Positions 1-24,240 of a DNA stretch of 64,000 nt are shown here, piece after piece; within the stretch, counting starts at the first letter, position 1; the number at the start of each line of letters is the position of its first letter. Where the stretch lies: contig CM040444.1 in assembly GCA_022749755.1 (NCBI GenBank), positions 3,599,009 through 3,663,008 on the forward strand, given 5' to 3'. The translations under genes were made by a program, and so were the position numbers. The notes beneath the pieces are model-generated. The model did not search any database. It saw nothing but the letters and a program-made list of their open reading frames with translations, and was not told the origin of the DNA. This DNA comes from Azadirachta indica (lineage: Eukaryota > Streptophyta > Magnoliopsida > Sapindales > Meliaceae).

Positions 1-899
1 GGAAAAATATTCGTCAAGAGCGTAAAAAGGTTGTTTTTTTCAAACTTAAGTTCTTTTATAAATTCATTTATCAATTATTTCAAACATATGTGAAAATGAT
101 CCAATGTTATTCATAGATCCTTGCAATTTAAAATGGGACAGGCTTTGAACTCTTAATGCTGATGAGTTATTAGTATCAGTTAATATAATCTACTGGGTTA
201 ATCTTGGTAGTGGCCATTTAGTTTTATAGATCAGCGGTGCAGAACTGATATAAACTGCTTGATGATTAAAGATTATTCTGGAAAGCGTCATTGAAGTGAG
301 ATAATGCGAAAACATTGAGGAAACAACTTGATATGTGGGTATTAACAAGTTGGGATGTAGAAAATGCACTTCTGTTATCGCACATTTTGTTGACATTCAA
401 TAGCTCGTGACCAAGACTGATCGCTTTTGGTTCATTTTAATATGTTGTTTGCTGAACATGTTATGATCATATCATCCTGGATTTGTTTTGAGATAACATG
501 ATTTCTGCAAAATGTGATTGTGCTGGGACTGTCCTTGCGTAATCTCACAGTAATTTATCATTCTTAATGTACTGATGGAATCATAATTTCGCAAGATTCG
601 ACCGGTGTGGAAACCAGTTGGCATGTGTTTTTCAACTTTTGTCATGCTAAATCTGAGTATCTTTCTCTTTTCAGATTCCTGCACAGAATTTGACCATGAA
701 ACGGCTCCGAGGTTATGAGATCAAGGTATTTAGTATTTGCAACTGGTGACTGTCAGGAATCATTTGGTGAATGTTTGAGTTCTTACCTTCACTTCTTAAC
801 TATCGTATGGGCAGGCTAAGCATTGGGATTCCTTCTACAAGTTCTACAGAAACACCACAGATAACAAGTTTGTTCCTTATTTCTAAATCTTAGTGTTTG

Positions 900-933
<34 letters not shown>

Positions 934-2181
934 CTTCTCTCCTACATATGTCCACATTTTCAAAATCCAAGCTGTTCAAATTGATTCTCTTTTGCGCCAA
1001 AACATTGCTGATTTGGTGCAAAACAGTGCTGATTTCTCTAAATAGTGCTTATTTGCACCAAATCTGCAATTCGTAAATTGTGGACATCTGCTGTATATAC
1101 CCATAATTCCTTATATCCAAATTATCAGATCTTAAATATATTGTTGATTGTCCAACAGGTGGGGTAGTCCGTATCTAACAAGGGATTTCTTCCACAACTT
1201 GGGATCAAAGATGGAAGATCAGGTGTTACTTGTTGTTGCTGAAGAAGGGGATGAACTCGTAGCTGGAGCACTAAATCTTATTGGAGGAGATACTCTTTTT
1301 GGTCGTCTATGGGGTTGTCACCCACGAGCCTATTATCCAAGTCTGCATTTTGAAGCATGTTATTACCAGGTTTATTTTTAATCATACGGGAAATTGTATC
1401 GGTGGAATTGTCAATCTTACATGTTCTCTCCTTTCTTACCTGTGAAGCATTTTTAATAGAAAAACAATCTGGAAAATTTGCATGCTAAAACCTATGATAA
1501 ATCCAATACCTTGAAAATGGATTTGTTTAAGCAAACTAATTACCTTGTTATGCACTCTTGGCAAAATACATGATTCCGTCAGTTTGTCTAGAGCATATCC
1601 TGTCGCAAGTTTGGTGATGTACATAAATATTAATTAGATTATGAACTTAATAGACTAGGTAATTTATTTTTGCTTTCTGGTGGCTTTTTCAGGCAATAGA
1701 AGCAGCTATTGAACTCAATCTTAATACTGTTGAAGCTGGAGCTCAGGGCGAGCATAAGATTCAGCGGGGTTATATGCCTGTGACAACTTACAGCTGCCAT
1801 TACCTTCTGGATGAAGATTTCAGGAAACCTATAGAGAACTTTCTAGAGCGGGAAGCAACTCAGGTACTTATCACATGCTCTCAAATTCATGTACTGATAT
1901 TTTCCATAGATCTCCCTGTCAGAATGAAAACTACTTTCTTTCAACAAAGTGATACTACTTTTCTTAACCATTTGATGGTCTCATGAAGTACACGTCAAAA
2001 TATTGCACTTCTTAACAGCAAAAGGAAACCAGTTTTCTCAGTAGTCAAAATCGTCATTTCTCTTAACTCTGTCCAATCATCAATTCTTCAATATCTAAAT
2101 GTTTTCGTATTTGATTTGCAGGTTAGGCTTGTTATGAAACTTTTACATGAATCTGGTCCCTTTAAAGAGGGTATACAATAA
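1..2181 (+). CDS. FemAB-like / DUF482 (GNAT-fold) acyltransferase, 3' part; 5' end lies outside the window
   Basis: Six exons can be joined in frame: 1-29, 675-725, 815-867, 1159-1369, 1693-1863 and 2122-2181 (stop TAA), giving the last 190 residues. The first exon is cut by the window edge (it reads KNIRQERKK). The protein carries the landmarks of the DUF482 / peptidoglycan-recognition FemAB-like family: HWDSFYKFYRNT, KWGSPYLTRDFF, AGALNLIGGDTLFGRLWGC, then HFEACYYQAIEAAI and EAGAQGEHKIQRGYMPV. These blocks are strongly conserved between bacteria and plants (from memory; Arabidopsis At2g23390 is the plant counterpart I recall). The family has a GNAT-like acyl-CoA N-acyltransferase fold; the plant substrate is not known to me. 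All introns are GT-AG. A polyadenylation-like AATAAA lies at 2321-2326. Family call is firm, biochemical role is not. Confidence 0.88.
899..932. repeat. (TA)n microsatellite in an intron
   Basis: About 16 TA units in the intron between the exons ending at 867 and beginning at 1159 of the FemAB-like gene. Simple-sequence repeat, no function implied. Confidence 0.9.
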
Positions 2182-3798
2182 ACATAAAAGGCATTGACTA
2201 GTAGTTGACTTAGATTGAAGCTAAAATCAGCATTTCTTATATTGCCATAATATTGTAAATGCCATCTAGAACTTCTTGTTTCTATATTTATCAAAATTCT
2301 CAGTTCAAGCTCTTGTACACAATAAAAAACAATATTACATATAAAAAATGAAGTTTCTTCTTCAAGTAAATCACTATCACAATCAATTTCTACACTCTTT
2401 TTAAGGCTGTTTGGAATAAATCGTATCTACTTATACACATTATGTAGGTGATTATAGATTACATTTTATATATATATATATATATCACGATGAAATGGTC
2501 CTCATTTGTCACCAGTTAGTAAATTAAGAGTTGAATGTTTATTCCAACCTTGGAAGTTCTTGTCATGAGTTTTAAATCCTATATTAAAATATATGTTTTT
2601 GGACCCAGCAATCATTTAAATATCTTTTATACAAATTTATTGCACATTTTTGCAAGACAAACTTTTGCAGGCAAGACATTTTGCAAGGTAAAGACTTGCA
2701 TATAGGACCTTTTTTTGTAATGCATTACATATAAAACAATTAGAATTTTTTTCAAAATGATCTGATTTTAGTTCTTAATTTCACTTTTAATTACTATTAA
2801 TTATTTTGTTAAAAATGATAACCTAAAAAAGTTGAACAAAAATATTTTTATGATTAATTTTTACTTCTAATTTTTTTTTAAATTCGAAAGTATATTTTCG
2901 AATAAAAAGAAATTTTATTTTTATCAGAAAATCTACTTTCAAATAAAAAAAAATCTCTGTAAAAATCTACTTTTGAATAAAAAGTAAGTTTAGATTGATA
3001 ATTTTTTAACAATTTTTTTATAAGACTAGTTATGAAAATAATTTTATCTAAAAAGGTATTTAATTGATTATTTTTCAACATAGTTTTAAATAGTCATCAT
3101 TGGTGAATTTAAAGATTAAAAAGTGCTCATAATTAAAAAAAAAATTCCAACATTTTACAAGGCATAAACTTACATACACAATTTCATACAAAATAACTTT
3201 GCCAGAAAGCTTTAAGTAATGCAAAATGGAAAATGTTATGTAATGCAAAATTGTTGAGGACTTAGGAAAAAAAAAATGTGCTTTTAGTAAGAAAGTTAAG
3301 ACTCATAACAAGACGAAAAATATTTATCTTATCCGGTTTTTTTATCACTTAATTTTTTTATCAGTTCGTACAAATTAATATGACGTTGTATTGTGTACAA
3401 TATCCTATATTTTTACAGTAATAATATACCACTGTACATTAGTTTGTATGAATAGAATTTATATAAAATTTAACCCACATTATTAATTGAAAATATATCT
3501 TTATAAAATGTTGTTTTTCTTTTGTTGTTGGTACAAAGTTGAGATAAAACATATTATATATTTTTGTATTTTAAAAAATCATCGACTATATTAGCAGTAA
3601 GATAGTATCACCTGAGTAATTGTATTTAATTAATTCAGAAATGGGAAACTTCCTCGAAAAAGAAGAAAAAGCACCATTTGTCCACACAATCAACATTGGT
3701 TTGCATGAGATAAATAGGAATTTAGATCACTAATAAAGCCAACCCATTACGTAATTAAATATTAATAAGAAAATTTAAAAATTAATATTTTTTTATTA
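2182..3798. other. AT-rich intergenic spacer downstream of the FemAB-like gene
   Basis: Contains the 3' UTR of the FemAB-like gene with AATAAA at 2321-2326, a short (TA)n run near 2466-2485, and a patch at about 2880-3000 in which a unit resembling 'aaatctacttt.gaataaaaa' recurs three times imperfectly. Only short chance reading frames are present; no gene, RNA gene or complete element was recognised before the inverted-repeat element at 3799. Confidence 0.6.
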
Positions 3799-4964
3799 GG
3801 AATTTTAACACGTACCTTTTCTGAAGTTTAAAATTTTAACATTTAAATGAAAGGTTTAAAGAAAGGTACACTTACCTCCCTGAACTATTAGTTGATCATT
3901 CAATTTTATTTATATGATTATAATACCCTTAATTGTTTCAAAGTAAAGTATAAGAAATTCAATTTGTATATAATCAAAAATAATTTTAATTTATATTTAT
4001 TTAATTAATAACAATTTAATTTACGATTTTAATATTTAGATAGAAATTTTAAAAAAAGACACACTCACCTCCCTTGAACCATCAATTGACCATATATTTT
4101 CACTTAAAATAATTATAATACCCTTAATTGCTTCAAAATAAAATTTAAGAAACTTAATTTTAATTTATTTGATGTTCAAAAAATTAAAATAATTAAAATT
4201 TTGATTAATGACAATTATAATTTATATTCATTTAATATTTATTTAAATTAAAAAATTTATTTAATAATATTTAAAATTAACAATTTAGTTATGTTGATAT
4301 TTTTTTTAATTTTTCATCATTGCGTAATTCCATTAAATTTTTTGTGTAAACCCAAAAATTTACATTTGCTTTACGAGTCATAAGATTGATATTAAAATGT
4401 GGATTTAATATGAATATGTATGACATAAATTTTGTATTAAAGTATTTTTATAAGAAGAGTGAGATTGATAAACCTATAAAATTATTTAATAAAAAAAAAA
4501 AAATATAATTTATTACTAGAGAATTTGTAAAAGAGGTGATTAAGAAAGACAGCGGCTTTGCATATTAGGATTTGAAATTTGCATCAATATGATATATGAA
4601 TAAAAATTAAATTCCTATTTTGAGTAAATATTAAATAAATGTAAACTAAAATTATCAAATTAAATTATCATTAATTAAATTCTTAATTTCAATAAATATT
4701 AAATACACGTAAATTAAAATTGTTAAATTAAATTGTCATTAATTAAATTTCTAATTTTTAAATAAATATAAATTAAAATTATTTTTTATTACATATAAAT
4801 TAAATTTCATATACTTTACTTTAAAACAATTAAGAGTATTATAATCATATAAATAAAATTGGATGGTCAACTAATGGTTCAGGAGAGGTAAATGTGCCTT
4901 TATTTAAACCTTTCATTTAAGTGTTAAAATTTAAAACCTAAGGAAAGGTATGTGTTAAAACCCC
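3799..4964. mobile_element. Non-autonomous inverted-repeat DNA transposon, Mutator-like (MULE/MITE)
   Basis: The left end (from GGAATTTTAACACGTACC at 3799) and the reverse complement of the right end (GGGGTTTTAACACATACC at 4964) match over roughly 200-250 bp, including the stretch with ACCTCCCTGAACTATTAG and the 'ttatatgattataatac' block. The 1166-bp element is bordered on both sides by the same 10 bp, TTTTTTATTA (3789-3798 and 4965-4974), the expected 9-10 bp duplication of a Mutator-type insertion. Inside, a second diverged copy of the left-arm motif lies at about 4045-4160, and the right half holds about three tandem units of 65-70 bp (about 4600-4790). No transposase reading frame is present, so it must depend on a transposase elsewhere. 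The T-rich target makes the exact length of the duplication uncertain by one base. Confidence 0.82.
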
Positions 4965-4974
4965 TTTTTTATTA

Positions 4975-5379
4975 TTAATATGTAATTAAATAACGCTTCT
5001 TACTATTATTATTATTATGTCCTTTAGGGTTAAAACACACTTCATTCCAGCTTTGTATAGTATTTACCCCAGATTAGACTTTTCAACTCTTAACTCTAAT
5101 CACACTTAAACTTGCTTTATAGGCAAAATTTTAATATTTATCTGCTTTTCTCCCAAAGGAAGAAAAAAGGAATTTAATGAACATATAGAAATTACATCAA
5201 AAAAAAAAAAAAAATGGGACAGTTCTGACTGCACTATATATATATCTACAGAGATACCTATTCTGTCTACAAAACTATGGTAAACCTAATCTGAGCTCAA
5301 GAAATGCTCAAATAAGGAGCAGGACTAGACACCCACCAGACAAGAATGCATGAATATTATTGGCTGGTCTAAGATTTAT
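4975..5379. other. Spacer and probable 3' UTR of the DRP2 gene
   Basis: AT-rich sequence between the transposon and the stop codon of the minus-strand dynamin gene. It contains an A15 run near 5199-5213 and a short (TA)n. The part next to 5380 is presumably the dynamin 3' UTR; no separate gene was seen. Confidence 0.5.
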
Positions 5380-16714
<11,335 letters not shown>

Positions 16715-18854
16715 TACAGATCCAACCGAAGCTCCGCTGCAATAAAACTCAGATTGAGATCTGAAAATTTCAAAATTGGAACAATGCTGCTACGAATTCA
16801 GGTCTGTATGTGAATTTTCAGATTTTTTTTTAATTTTGAAAATAAAATAAAATTAGAAAGGAAAAAATAATGAGATTGGAAATGGAAGTGAAAGCTTGTT
16901 TCTGTTGGATCTAAATTTAATAGAAGTCACGTTCTCTCTTCTGTCGCTGTGTTTCGTTTTGTGAAATGAAAATGGTGAACGTTTTCAGGGAAGTCCTGGA
17001 ATTTTGCCTTTTTTTTCTTGAGCTTGTGTCAGTTTCAAATTTTTGAATTTTTAATTATTTTTTTATTTTTTTAGTTATAATATAAAATAACCTTTTTTCT
17101 ATAAACCACAATGGATAATTTTGTTTGGGATAACAACATGTAGGTCCTCAAAGTTTAACCAAATAACAAATAAGAATATATTCTGACCATTTTAATGGAT
17201 AGGTCCCCAGATCATATAGTTATTTCATTTTAAATATTTCTATCACTGTGGCTAGTACTTTGTGATATAATCCGTCAATCTAACGTAAACATGGTATGAA
17301 ATTAATAAGTTTAAGTCCATTTCAAATAATAAAATTATTAAACGAATGATATACAGGTAACACGACTAGTAATTATGTTAAATTCAAATTTATAATTATG
17401 ATCATGAATTTATTTATAATACAATTGATTATTTAAGTAATCATACCTTATTAATATATATCTATAATTCAATAAACTTAATGTATTTTAAAATCTTTTA
17501 ATAATATTTTCGGTTTTAAGAAGGTCTTCAAATTTTAAATAATAATTTTTATAAATTATAAGTACTAATTATATGTATTTCGTATAATTATGCATAAGTT
17601 CTTAAGTTTTAGTAAAACTAAAAAAACTAGATTTTATTTTAGTTATTTAACAAATAGGTCTCTAGTATAGTAGTAATATTATTTGGAAAATAAGTAGAAG
17701 TTTTCCTTAATATTATTAAAATTTTTAACTTATGACCTTACTATAATTAAAGCAAACCTCAAGGGGGCTGAATGAAATATGATCTCTTTATCTGTACATC
17801 TATAATTTTTAGTGCAGTTCATTCTTTTAAATATTATTTAATTTTTATTTTATTTATTTTATATTACCTTCTTTAAAAAATCCAAAATAAATAATTTGTT
17901 CAATTACAACAATTTCATCAATTGTTATTAGGACTTAGATTTTTTAATTACACATTACAATTCTTTTAATATCATTATAAAATTTTATTTGATAGTAAAT
18001 TGTTTTATTGTTTTACTTATTTTTATATAATTGAAATAAATTTTAAAAAAAAATTACATAACCAAATAAAATAATTGTTAGGTGCAACATTAAAAAACAA
18101 TATGCAAAGTATTTCTTTAAAGAAAAAAACTACCAAATGCATTTGGTACAATATCATTGCAACAATAAAAACTTTATATAAGAACCCCATTTGAAGGTTG
18201 TGATTACAATGAAAGCTTACCTATTCCCAATTACAATGGAAAGCTATTTTAGGGTTTACACAAGATTTATAGATGTAAAAATGTTGATACATAACATCAA
18301 CTATTGCATGAGACCATGCTCTTTAAATAGTTATTTTTTGAAAAAAAAATACATATATTTTGATTTTATTCGTTCAAGTACGATTTATTTACAGTATCTA
18401 GCACTCTAATATAATATAAAATACGTACGCAAGAATAATATCTAGTATCATTTTCAAACTTAATTAGACGTCTTTGACACCATATCAAATGTGGAAGAAA
18501 GCAAAAACACAGAAATGAAATGATTGGATATTGCCTTTCAGATGTAAGATGGGCAGAGCAAAAGGAAGCCGCTGCTAACTCATGCATATATTCTAAAACT
18601 GTTTGCAAAACTGAAATCTGAACATACTTGGGTTTGTATAAAAGTTCTCTAATTTCCCTTTCAAATATTAAATACCGAGAGTTCTCATATAAACACATTA
18701 AGCTATAATAATAATAACATCCTTCTTTACCTAATATTGATTTTATATTGAGCCTGGAAAGGAAAATGAACAAAGAAGACGATTCTGAATTCATAGCGAT
18801 ATGATATTGACTGATGATGGTTGCGAAATGCAGTGGGTAGCTTGATTTGCTGCT
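16715..18854. other. Intergenic spacer: DRP2 promoter/5' UTR and CLC-c 3' flank
   Basis: Both neighbouring genes are on the minus strand, so this holds the DRP2 5' region (about 16715-17000, less AT-rich) and the CLC-c 3' UTR near 18855. The middle, 17000-18400, is very AT-rich. The longest reading frame (minus strand, 18366-18794) has no recognisable protein features and is taken as chance. No clear TATA box or repeat could be assigned. Confidence 0.5.
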
Positions 18855-21800
18855 CTACTTGTGGTGGTTGATCAGTGGGTAAAGTCCCAATACATGCTCC
18901 GGCATGAAGTCGTGCCTAGTCAATATCCCAACAACAGGAGGCCTCTGCAAAGTTCAGAATATTTCAGAAGAATGGTTATTTCCACTAGTGTTTCAAGTGA
19001 CTTCCAAACTATTTTTGGCAAAGCTAGAACATTCAAAAAGTAGGAACGGTTTATGTGTTGGAGTATATGCACGGTAAATTGCGTTTCTATGCTAAATCAG
19101 GATAAGAATCTGTCTGTGTATGGGTTTGAGCATGCATATGTGTATGTGTGTAAAAGAGAGAATGTCTTACCCCGGGTGTTTTTGGTACCACGCACAAATG
19201 CCTGAGGCCAAGCTCCCGAAAGAGAACAGCTGCTTTAGCCAAAGACATTGTTTCTACAACTGTATAAGGAGATGTATTAGTGATTGGATGGAGATCGACA
19301 TACATCTCCATCTCCTCCTCTGTGATGTCCAAATCTTCAAGCTTCAGGCCTTTGCCTAATCCTGCCTTTGCAAAATGATGCGCCCTGAACCTCCGCATAA
19401 TTTCAGGTCCAGTCATAACTTTCTGTTTTGTAAATTTCTTTCCTTTGAGCAACACCAGAAGATGAGACCTCAAAACAAGTCCACACAACTCCGGGGCATG
19501 TGAGAAAGGTGGCTCATCAATCACAGGGAAACCATTATGCCTTGTTAGCATCAGAACATGCATAATGTTCCCCACTTTTTCAACTCCAGAAAACATAATT
19601 AACGGGCCAGAAACAACGTCACTTGCAACCAAGTTCCTCATGTATGGTTCTGCATGAGCTTCCAAATAAGGCAATCCCTTCAACTTCACAATTTGGTCAT
19701 AGACACCCTTATTGAAACTATCAGCAACAGTTTTTGAAATAAGAAGAACAAGCATCACCATTGGAAGCATCAATAAATCATTAGTAAGTTCAAGAAGTAT
19801 AACACAAAGAGAAACCGTCATCCTCATTGTGCCACCAAGAAAGGAAGCAGCTCCGACAACAGCAAAGAGACCTCTGTCAAGGCCTGATAAAGGACCAAGG
19901 AGGGTACCGACGAGGCGTCCGTAAGATGCACCAGCAAGTATGACCGGAATAAAGAGTCCCGATGGAACAGCAATGCCGTAAGTAACAATGCCAAGGAAGT
20001 ATATAGCAACAAAGAAAACTAGAAGGGTAGAGAGATGAAATTCCTTTGCAGTGCCAGAGCTGAACAGGTTGCGGATTGCATCATCATTTGTGTTGAGAAA
20101 GAGAGAAGCAAGGTCATTGTAGTGGCCAGGTGGACACTGAAAATTCTTGTAGTTTCCAGAACGACCTACGGTAGGGCATTGCTCCTGCTCTAGGTTAGGA
20201 GGACATGGAATGCATGGTGCAAGCCATGGCAGGCCGTATGCACAACAAGATGTCAAAAGAGAAATAGTGGCAACGAGCATAATCTTGACTATAGGCCCCT
20301 TCCTGCAATTCATTCTCAATCAACAAGAAGAAAGATACACCCAAATTTGTACACATTAAATTTTGCACTTGTAGCAGCAACATGGAAAGTAGTTTGCAAG
20401 CTAATTTATAAAGAAGATAATCCAAGGACGGGGAAAGAAATCCAATTTTGCCGAACTAACTAAAAAAAAATGAAAGAGATTTCATTAGTAGAAGAAATCT
20501 ATACATTATAATGATAAAAAGAATGTTTGTATCATACAGAATTTGAACTTTAAAGCTTTCAAGAGAGGTTTGATAAAAGTATCAACTAGTAAGAAAATAT
20601 TGGATTTGAAAAGATTATTTTACACTTGCTTTATAAAAAGCTGGAATGTTGATCAAAGTATTTTAGTCAAAATTTTCATCAATATCTTTACCAACATTTG
20701 CTGTATATGCACACGAATACCATATGTAAAGGAAAAAGTTAAGGGCATACTCATTGATGATGCTATAAGTGCGGAGGACCTTGTCCACCAGGAAATTGTA
20801 TAAGCTTCCTAAAAGGCCCCCAATAATGCCAAGGAAAATCACTGCAAGTAGATCTGGGGTACTGTAACTGTTTTCTGAGGAGTTTACTTCAAACATGATA
20901 AGACCGCCTTTCCCAAACAGTCCACATTTTCCACTCCGACAGAATTCTATGAAACCTCTCAACACCACTGCCACGACGGCTGTGGTAAAAAATGTTCTCC
21001 AAAGAAGAGCACTCCGCCACCTTAACAAATTTAAATGTGAAAGAAAAATAAACCAATAAGATTTATTTTCATGTTCTTCTAAGATTCTGAGTGAAAATCG
21101 AACAACTAGGGAAAATAGGGGTGGGGAATATACCATGAAGCTGCTTCTTCGAGGGCAAAGAGGACCCCACCTACAGGGGCACGGAAGGCACCTGCTACAC
21201 CAGCAGCTGCACCACATGTAATCAAATCCCTCCGGTCGCGATCATTTTTGAAGAATCTGAGCCATCTCCAGGTCAAACGGTACTTTCTTGAACCACCTTG
21301 TCCAAGTAAATTGGCTATACAAGCACCGGTATGTACCATAGGTCCTTCCTTACCAACAACAAGTCCAGCAGCAACTGCAAAAATGGAACCTAAAATCTGC
21401 CAGATTTGGATTCAAATTTTATTTTCAACTCAATCTCATTTCAAGGAAAGGCATCACACATCAAAAGTCCTTCAACCTTTCTATGTTCACCAATTTCTAA
21501 ACCGGAGACTAGTAATCAAGAAAAAGATATAGATATCCTAAATATTTGATCATGCTATTTTCTCAACCTTTCTATGTTCAAAAAGTTCTAAACTGGAGTC
21601 TAGTAATCAGGAAACATGTAAGATATGAGCATCCAACGCAATTGATCATGCTAATTGCCAATGAAAGGGAGACAACGAGTCTTCTAGTTTCAGACTAACC
21701 TTTACAAACAGTGTACTTGGAGCCAGTATAGAGTGAGCATCAACACCATTAAGGTATGCTTTCACCTCAGGTATACCAGAGCCTGCGGCCGCAGGAGCAA

Positions 21801-23381
21801 CAAAAGCGCAAAGGTTTGCAGCAGAAACGGACAAAGCCATGTTGATAATTGAATTTGCAAAAAAGCCCAGAATATACCTGCACTGGAATTAGGGGCATTT
21901 CATAGATAATCAAAATATTACAAGCCTTCTAGTTTATGAATTTCCCAAATTCATAAGTTGCTTCAAGAAGTAATTCAATCAAGTCGGTAATTTGTCAGAG
22001 ATTACAAAGCATAGACATAAAGAATTACATGAATTCTAATTTGTCATAGTAGGCTTTACCTATTTTCAAACATGAGAATGTTGATAAGTAAAAGTTTGTA
22101 ACCGGCTATATTCTCAACAACAAAATTGTTGAAAAAAGCCACAATCCCAGTAAGTACTCCAATGCTGAGTGCAAGTGTCCACTTGAGGACAACATATTGA
22201 CATATCTCAACCTTTGTTCTTGTCCTCCAGTCCTGCTTAAAGAGGTCGTTCTCGACAATCCTGCAAAAATACATAAAAATCATGACAGTTAACCAAATAT
22301 TCCTTTTTCTCCAGTGTCCGAAGCAAACAAATTAAGACTAAAAATTAGAAGATGCAACAAGAAGACGAAAAATATGTACCCAATACAAAACAATTTGGCA
22401 CATGATAAAATTCGCATCTATATTTAAAACACTAGCAGAAATCATGAGATATCACCTAGAATCACGATTTCTCTTGTTTTCCTTCATTTTGATTTTTACA
22501 ATAAGAGAAACAAATGAAAAACAAAGACCCATCATGAGATCAAAATCTTTCTTTCTATTTTTTCTTTTAAAGAACTAAACTCTTGTGCTTACGTTTTAAA
22601 TACAAGAACAAACAAAACAAAACATCTCATTCAATATATATATATATATATAAGATCTCATGATGAAGGCAAGTCCAACGTAAGTTCCAAACTTCTCCCT
22701 GATTTTTCTTAATCATTAAAATAAATTTAACAAGAAGGAAAAAAATTGCCCGACATTCTAAGCTCCAAAAAGTAAAAAAAAATTATAAAAATCGTATATC
22801 AATAACAATTTCTAATTCTTTCTACCTTTTCCCTACACAGTCCACTATACTAAACAGAATTTAGAACCAGATATCAGACAAAAACGCAAAAAAATAAAAT
22901 TGATCATGCAAAACATAAAATATACAATAGTCAAGAACAAAAGATTCAATGGAGGCATTCTGAACTCCAATACGAAGTAGAAGCAACTTTAGGCAAATCA
23001 TATATCAAAAACAATTCTCATACTTTCTATCCCTTCATATTCCCACGTACCAAACAGAAACTACATCAGAAAACAGACAAAAACACAAAAAACAAAAAAA
23101 TAAGAAACAAAAATGACAATGCAAAACAAGAAAAGGACATACTCATAATCAAGAGATTCAATGGGGCAGATATTAGCACCAACAATGGCAATCTGGGAAG
23201 TTGTATTCGTCCTGTTCCTCGCCAACAAAGGTACTCTCAACATACCACTACCATGATCATCTGATAATTCTGATCCAAATCTCTCACATCTCCTCTTCTC
23301 ATTATGACTATTACCATAATGCCTTCCTCCTCCCTCAATCTCTATATCATTTTCCTCCCTTCCCTTGCCTCCATGATCCAT
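18855..23381 (-). CDS. CLC-C: CLC-c type voltage-gated chloride channel/transporter, complete, 7 exons
   Basis: Anion channel/exchanger of the plant CLC family; the Arabidopsis CLC-c protein sits in the vacuolar membrane and takes part in chloride handling. Exons: 23381-23143, 22260-22060, 21877-21700, 21396-21134, 21020-20751, 20302-19171, 18944-18855; 2373 nt, 790 aa (Arabidopsis about 779). The N-terminus has the CLC-c pattern EIEGGGRH, PLLARNRTNTTSQIAIVGAN, CPIESLDYE. Selectivity motif GSGIPEVKAYLNG starts at residue 179; the gating glutamate is in GKEGP (221-225); GIAVPSGLFIP is near 493-503. Two C-terminal CBS regions follow (PYMRNLVASDVVSG; LHPITNTSPYTVVETMSLAKA to VVGILTRHDF). Serine in GSGIP points to chloride rather than nitrate preference (CLC-a/b have GPGIP). 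An in-frame ATG at 23471 would add 30 residues starting with a Tyr-rich run; the start at 23381 is preferred by homology. Confidence 0.95.
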
Positions 23382-23856
23382 CTTTTCGCAACCCAGAAAA
23401 TATTTCCCTCTGCAAATCAATCCTTCTTCCTTGATTTCATCAAAAAAATAGTAATAATAATAATTTTTCACAACAATTTCATCTCCCTCTCTAGAAACCT
23501 TTTCCCTGCAACTAGATTCTTTTCTGGGTGGCTCTGAATGATTCTTGTTTCTTGTTGAAGCTTTTGAACGTGAATACAGATCACTTTAATTAATTTATAG
23601 CTTTGAAAAAGGGATATCTTTCCAACTGCATGAAAACATAACAAAAAAGAGTTTGAATGTTATTAATCACTTCAACCTAGGATTGTGAATCTTATCCGCA
23701 TTTTTATTTTTATTTTTATTTTTTTATATTTTGCGGGAAAGATTTTCAACAGTGACCATGAAAACTATTTTATTACTAAATTAAAAAAAATATTTAACCT
23801 AATAAGTAGATAGATTCTAATATTTGAGTAAAGATAAATATTTCTACGACGTTTGG
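23382..23856. other. CLC-c 5' UTR and promoter region
   Basis: The first 200 bases are moderately complex and probably the 5' leader of the minus-strand CLC-c gene. It contains an (AAT)n-type run near 23448-23464 that encodes the Tyr run of the rejected upstream start. No certain TATA box was identified. Confidence 0.45.
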
Positions 23857-24240
23857 ATAAATAGGCCTTAAACTTTTATTTCATTAGTTGTCCAGTTAAT
23901 TTATTATTGTCTCTAATCTTTTATGTAATAATAATATAATATATATTTTATTTAATTATAATATTTTATTTTATATTTTAATATTTTTTATAATATAAAT
24001 TTTTTAAATAAAATAATTTAATATAAATTTATAATATTTTAACATAAATTTATATCATAAATATAAATTAAATTATTATATATTTAAAAAATTATATTAC
24101 AAAAATATTAAAATAAAGAATAAAGTATTATAATTTAAGAAAATATATATCATATTATTATTATATAAAAGATGAGGGACATTAATAATTATAACCTAAC
24201 CTGTCAACTATTCGAAATAAAAATTTAGTGAGTATTTATT
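23857..24240. mobile_element. MITE-like inverted-repeat element, about 384 bp
   Basis: The left side (ACTTTTATTTCATTAGTTGTCCAG near 23871, then 'tctaatcttttatgtaataataata') matches the reverse complement of the right side (ATTTTTATTTCGAATAGTTGACAG near 24225, then 'cctcatcttttatataataataata'). The arms extend to about 190 bp each, so the element can fold into one long imperfect hairpin. No coding capacity. The ends are approximate and no certain target duplication was found, because the flanks are AT-rich. Confidence 0.65.

Noticed and set aside
18366..18794. 142-codon open frame on the minus strand
   Set aside because: No recognisable motif; composition fits chance in AT-rich sequence beside the CLC-c 3' end.
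23382..23471. In-frame upstream start that would extend CLC-c by 30 residues
   Set aside because: The extension is a Tyr run from an AAT-type simple repeat, and the start at 23381 matches the known CLC-c N-terminus pattern.
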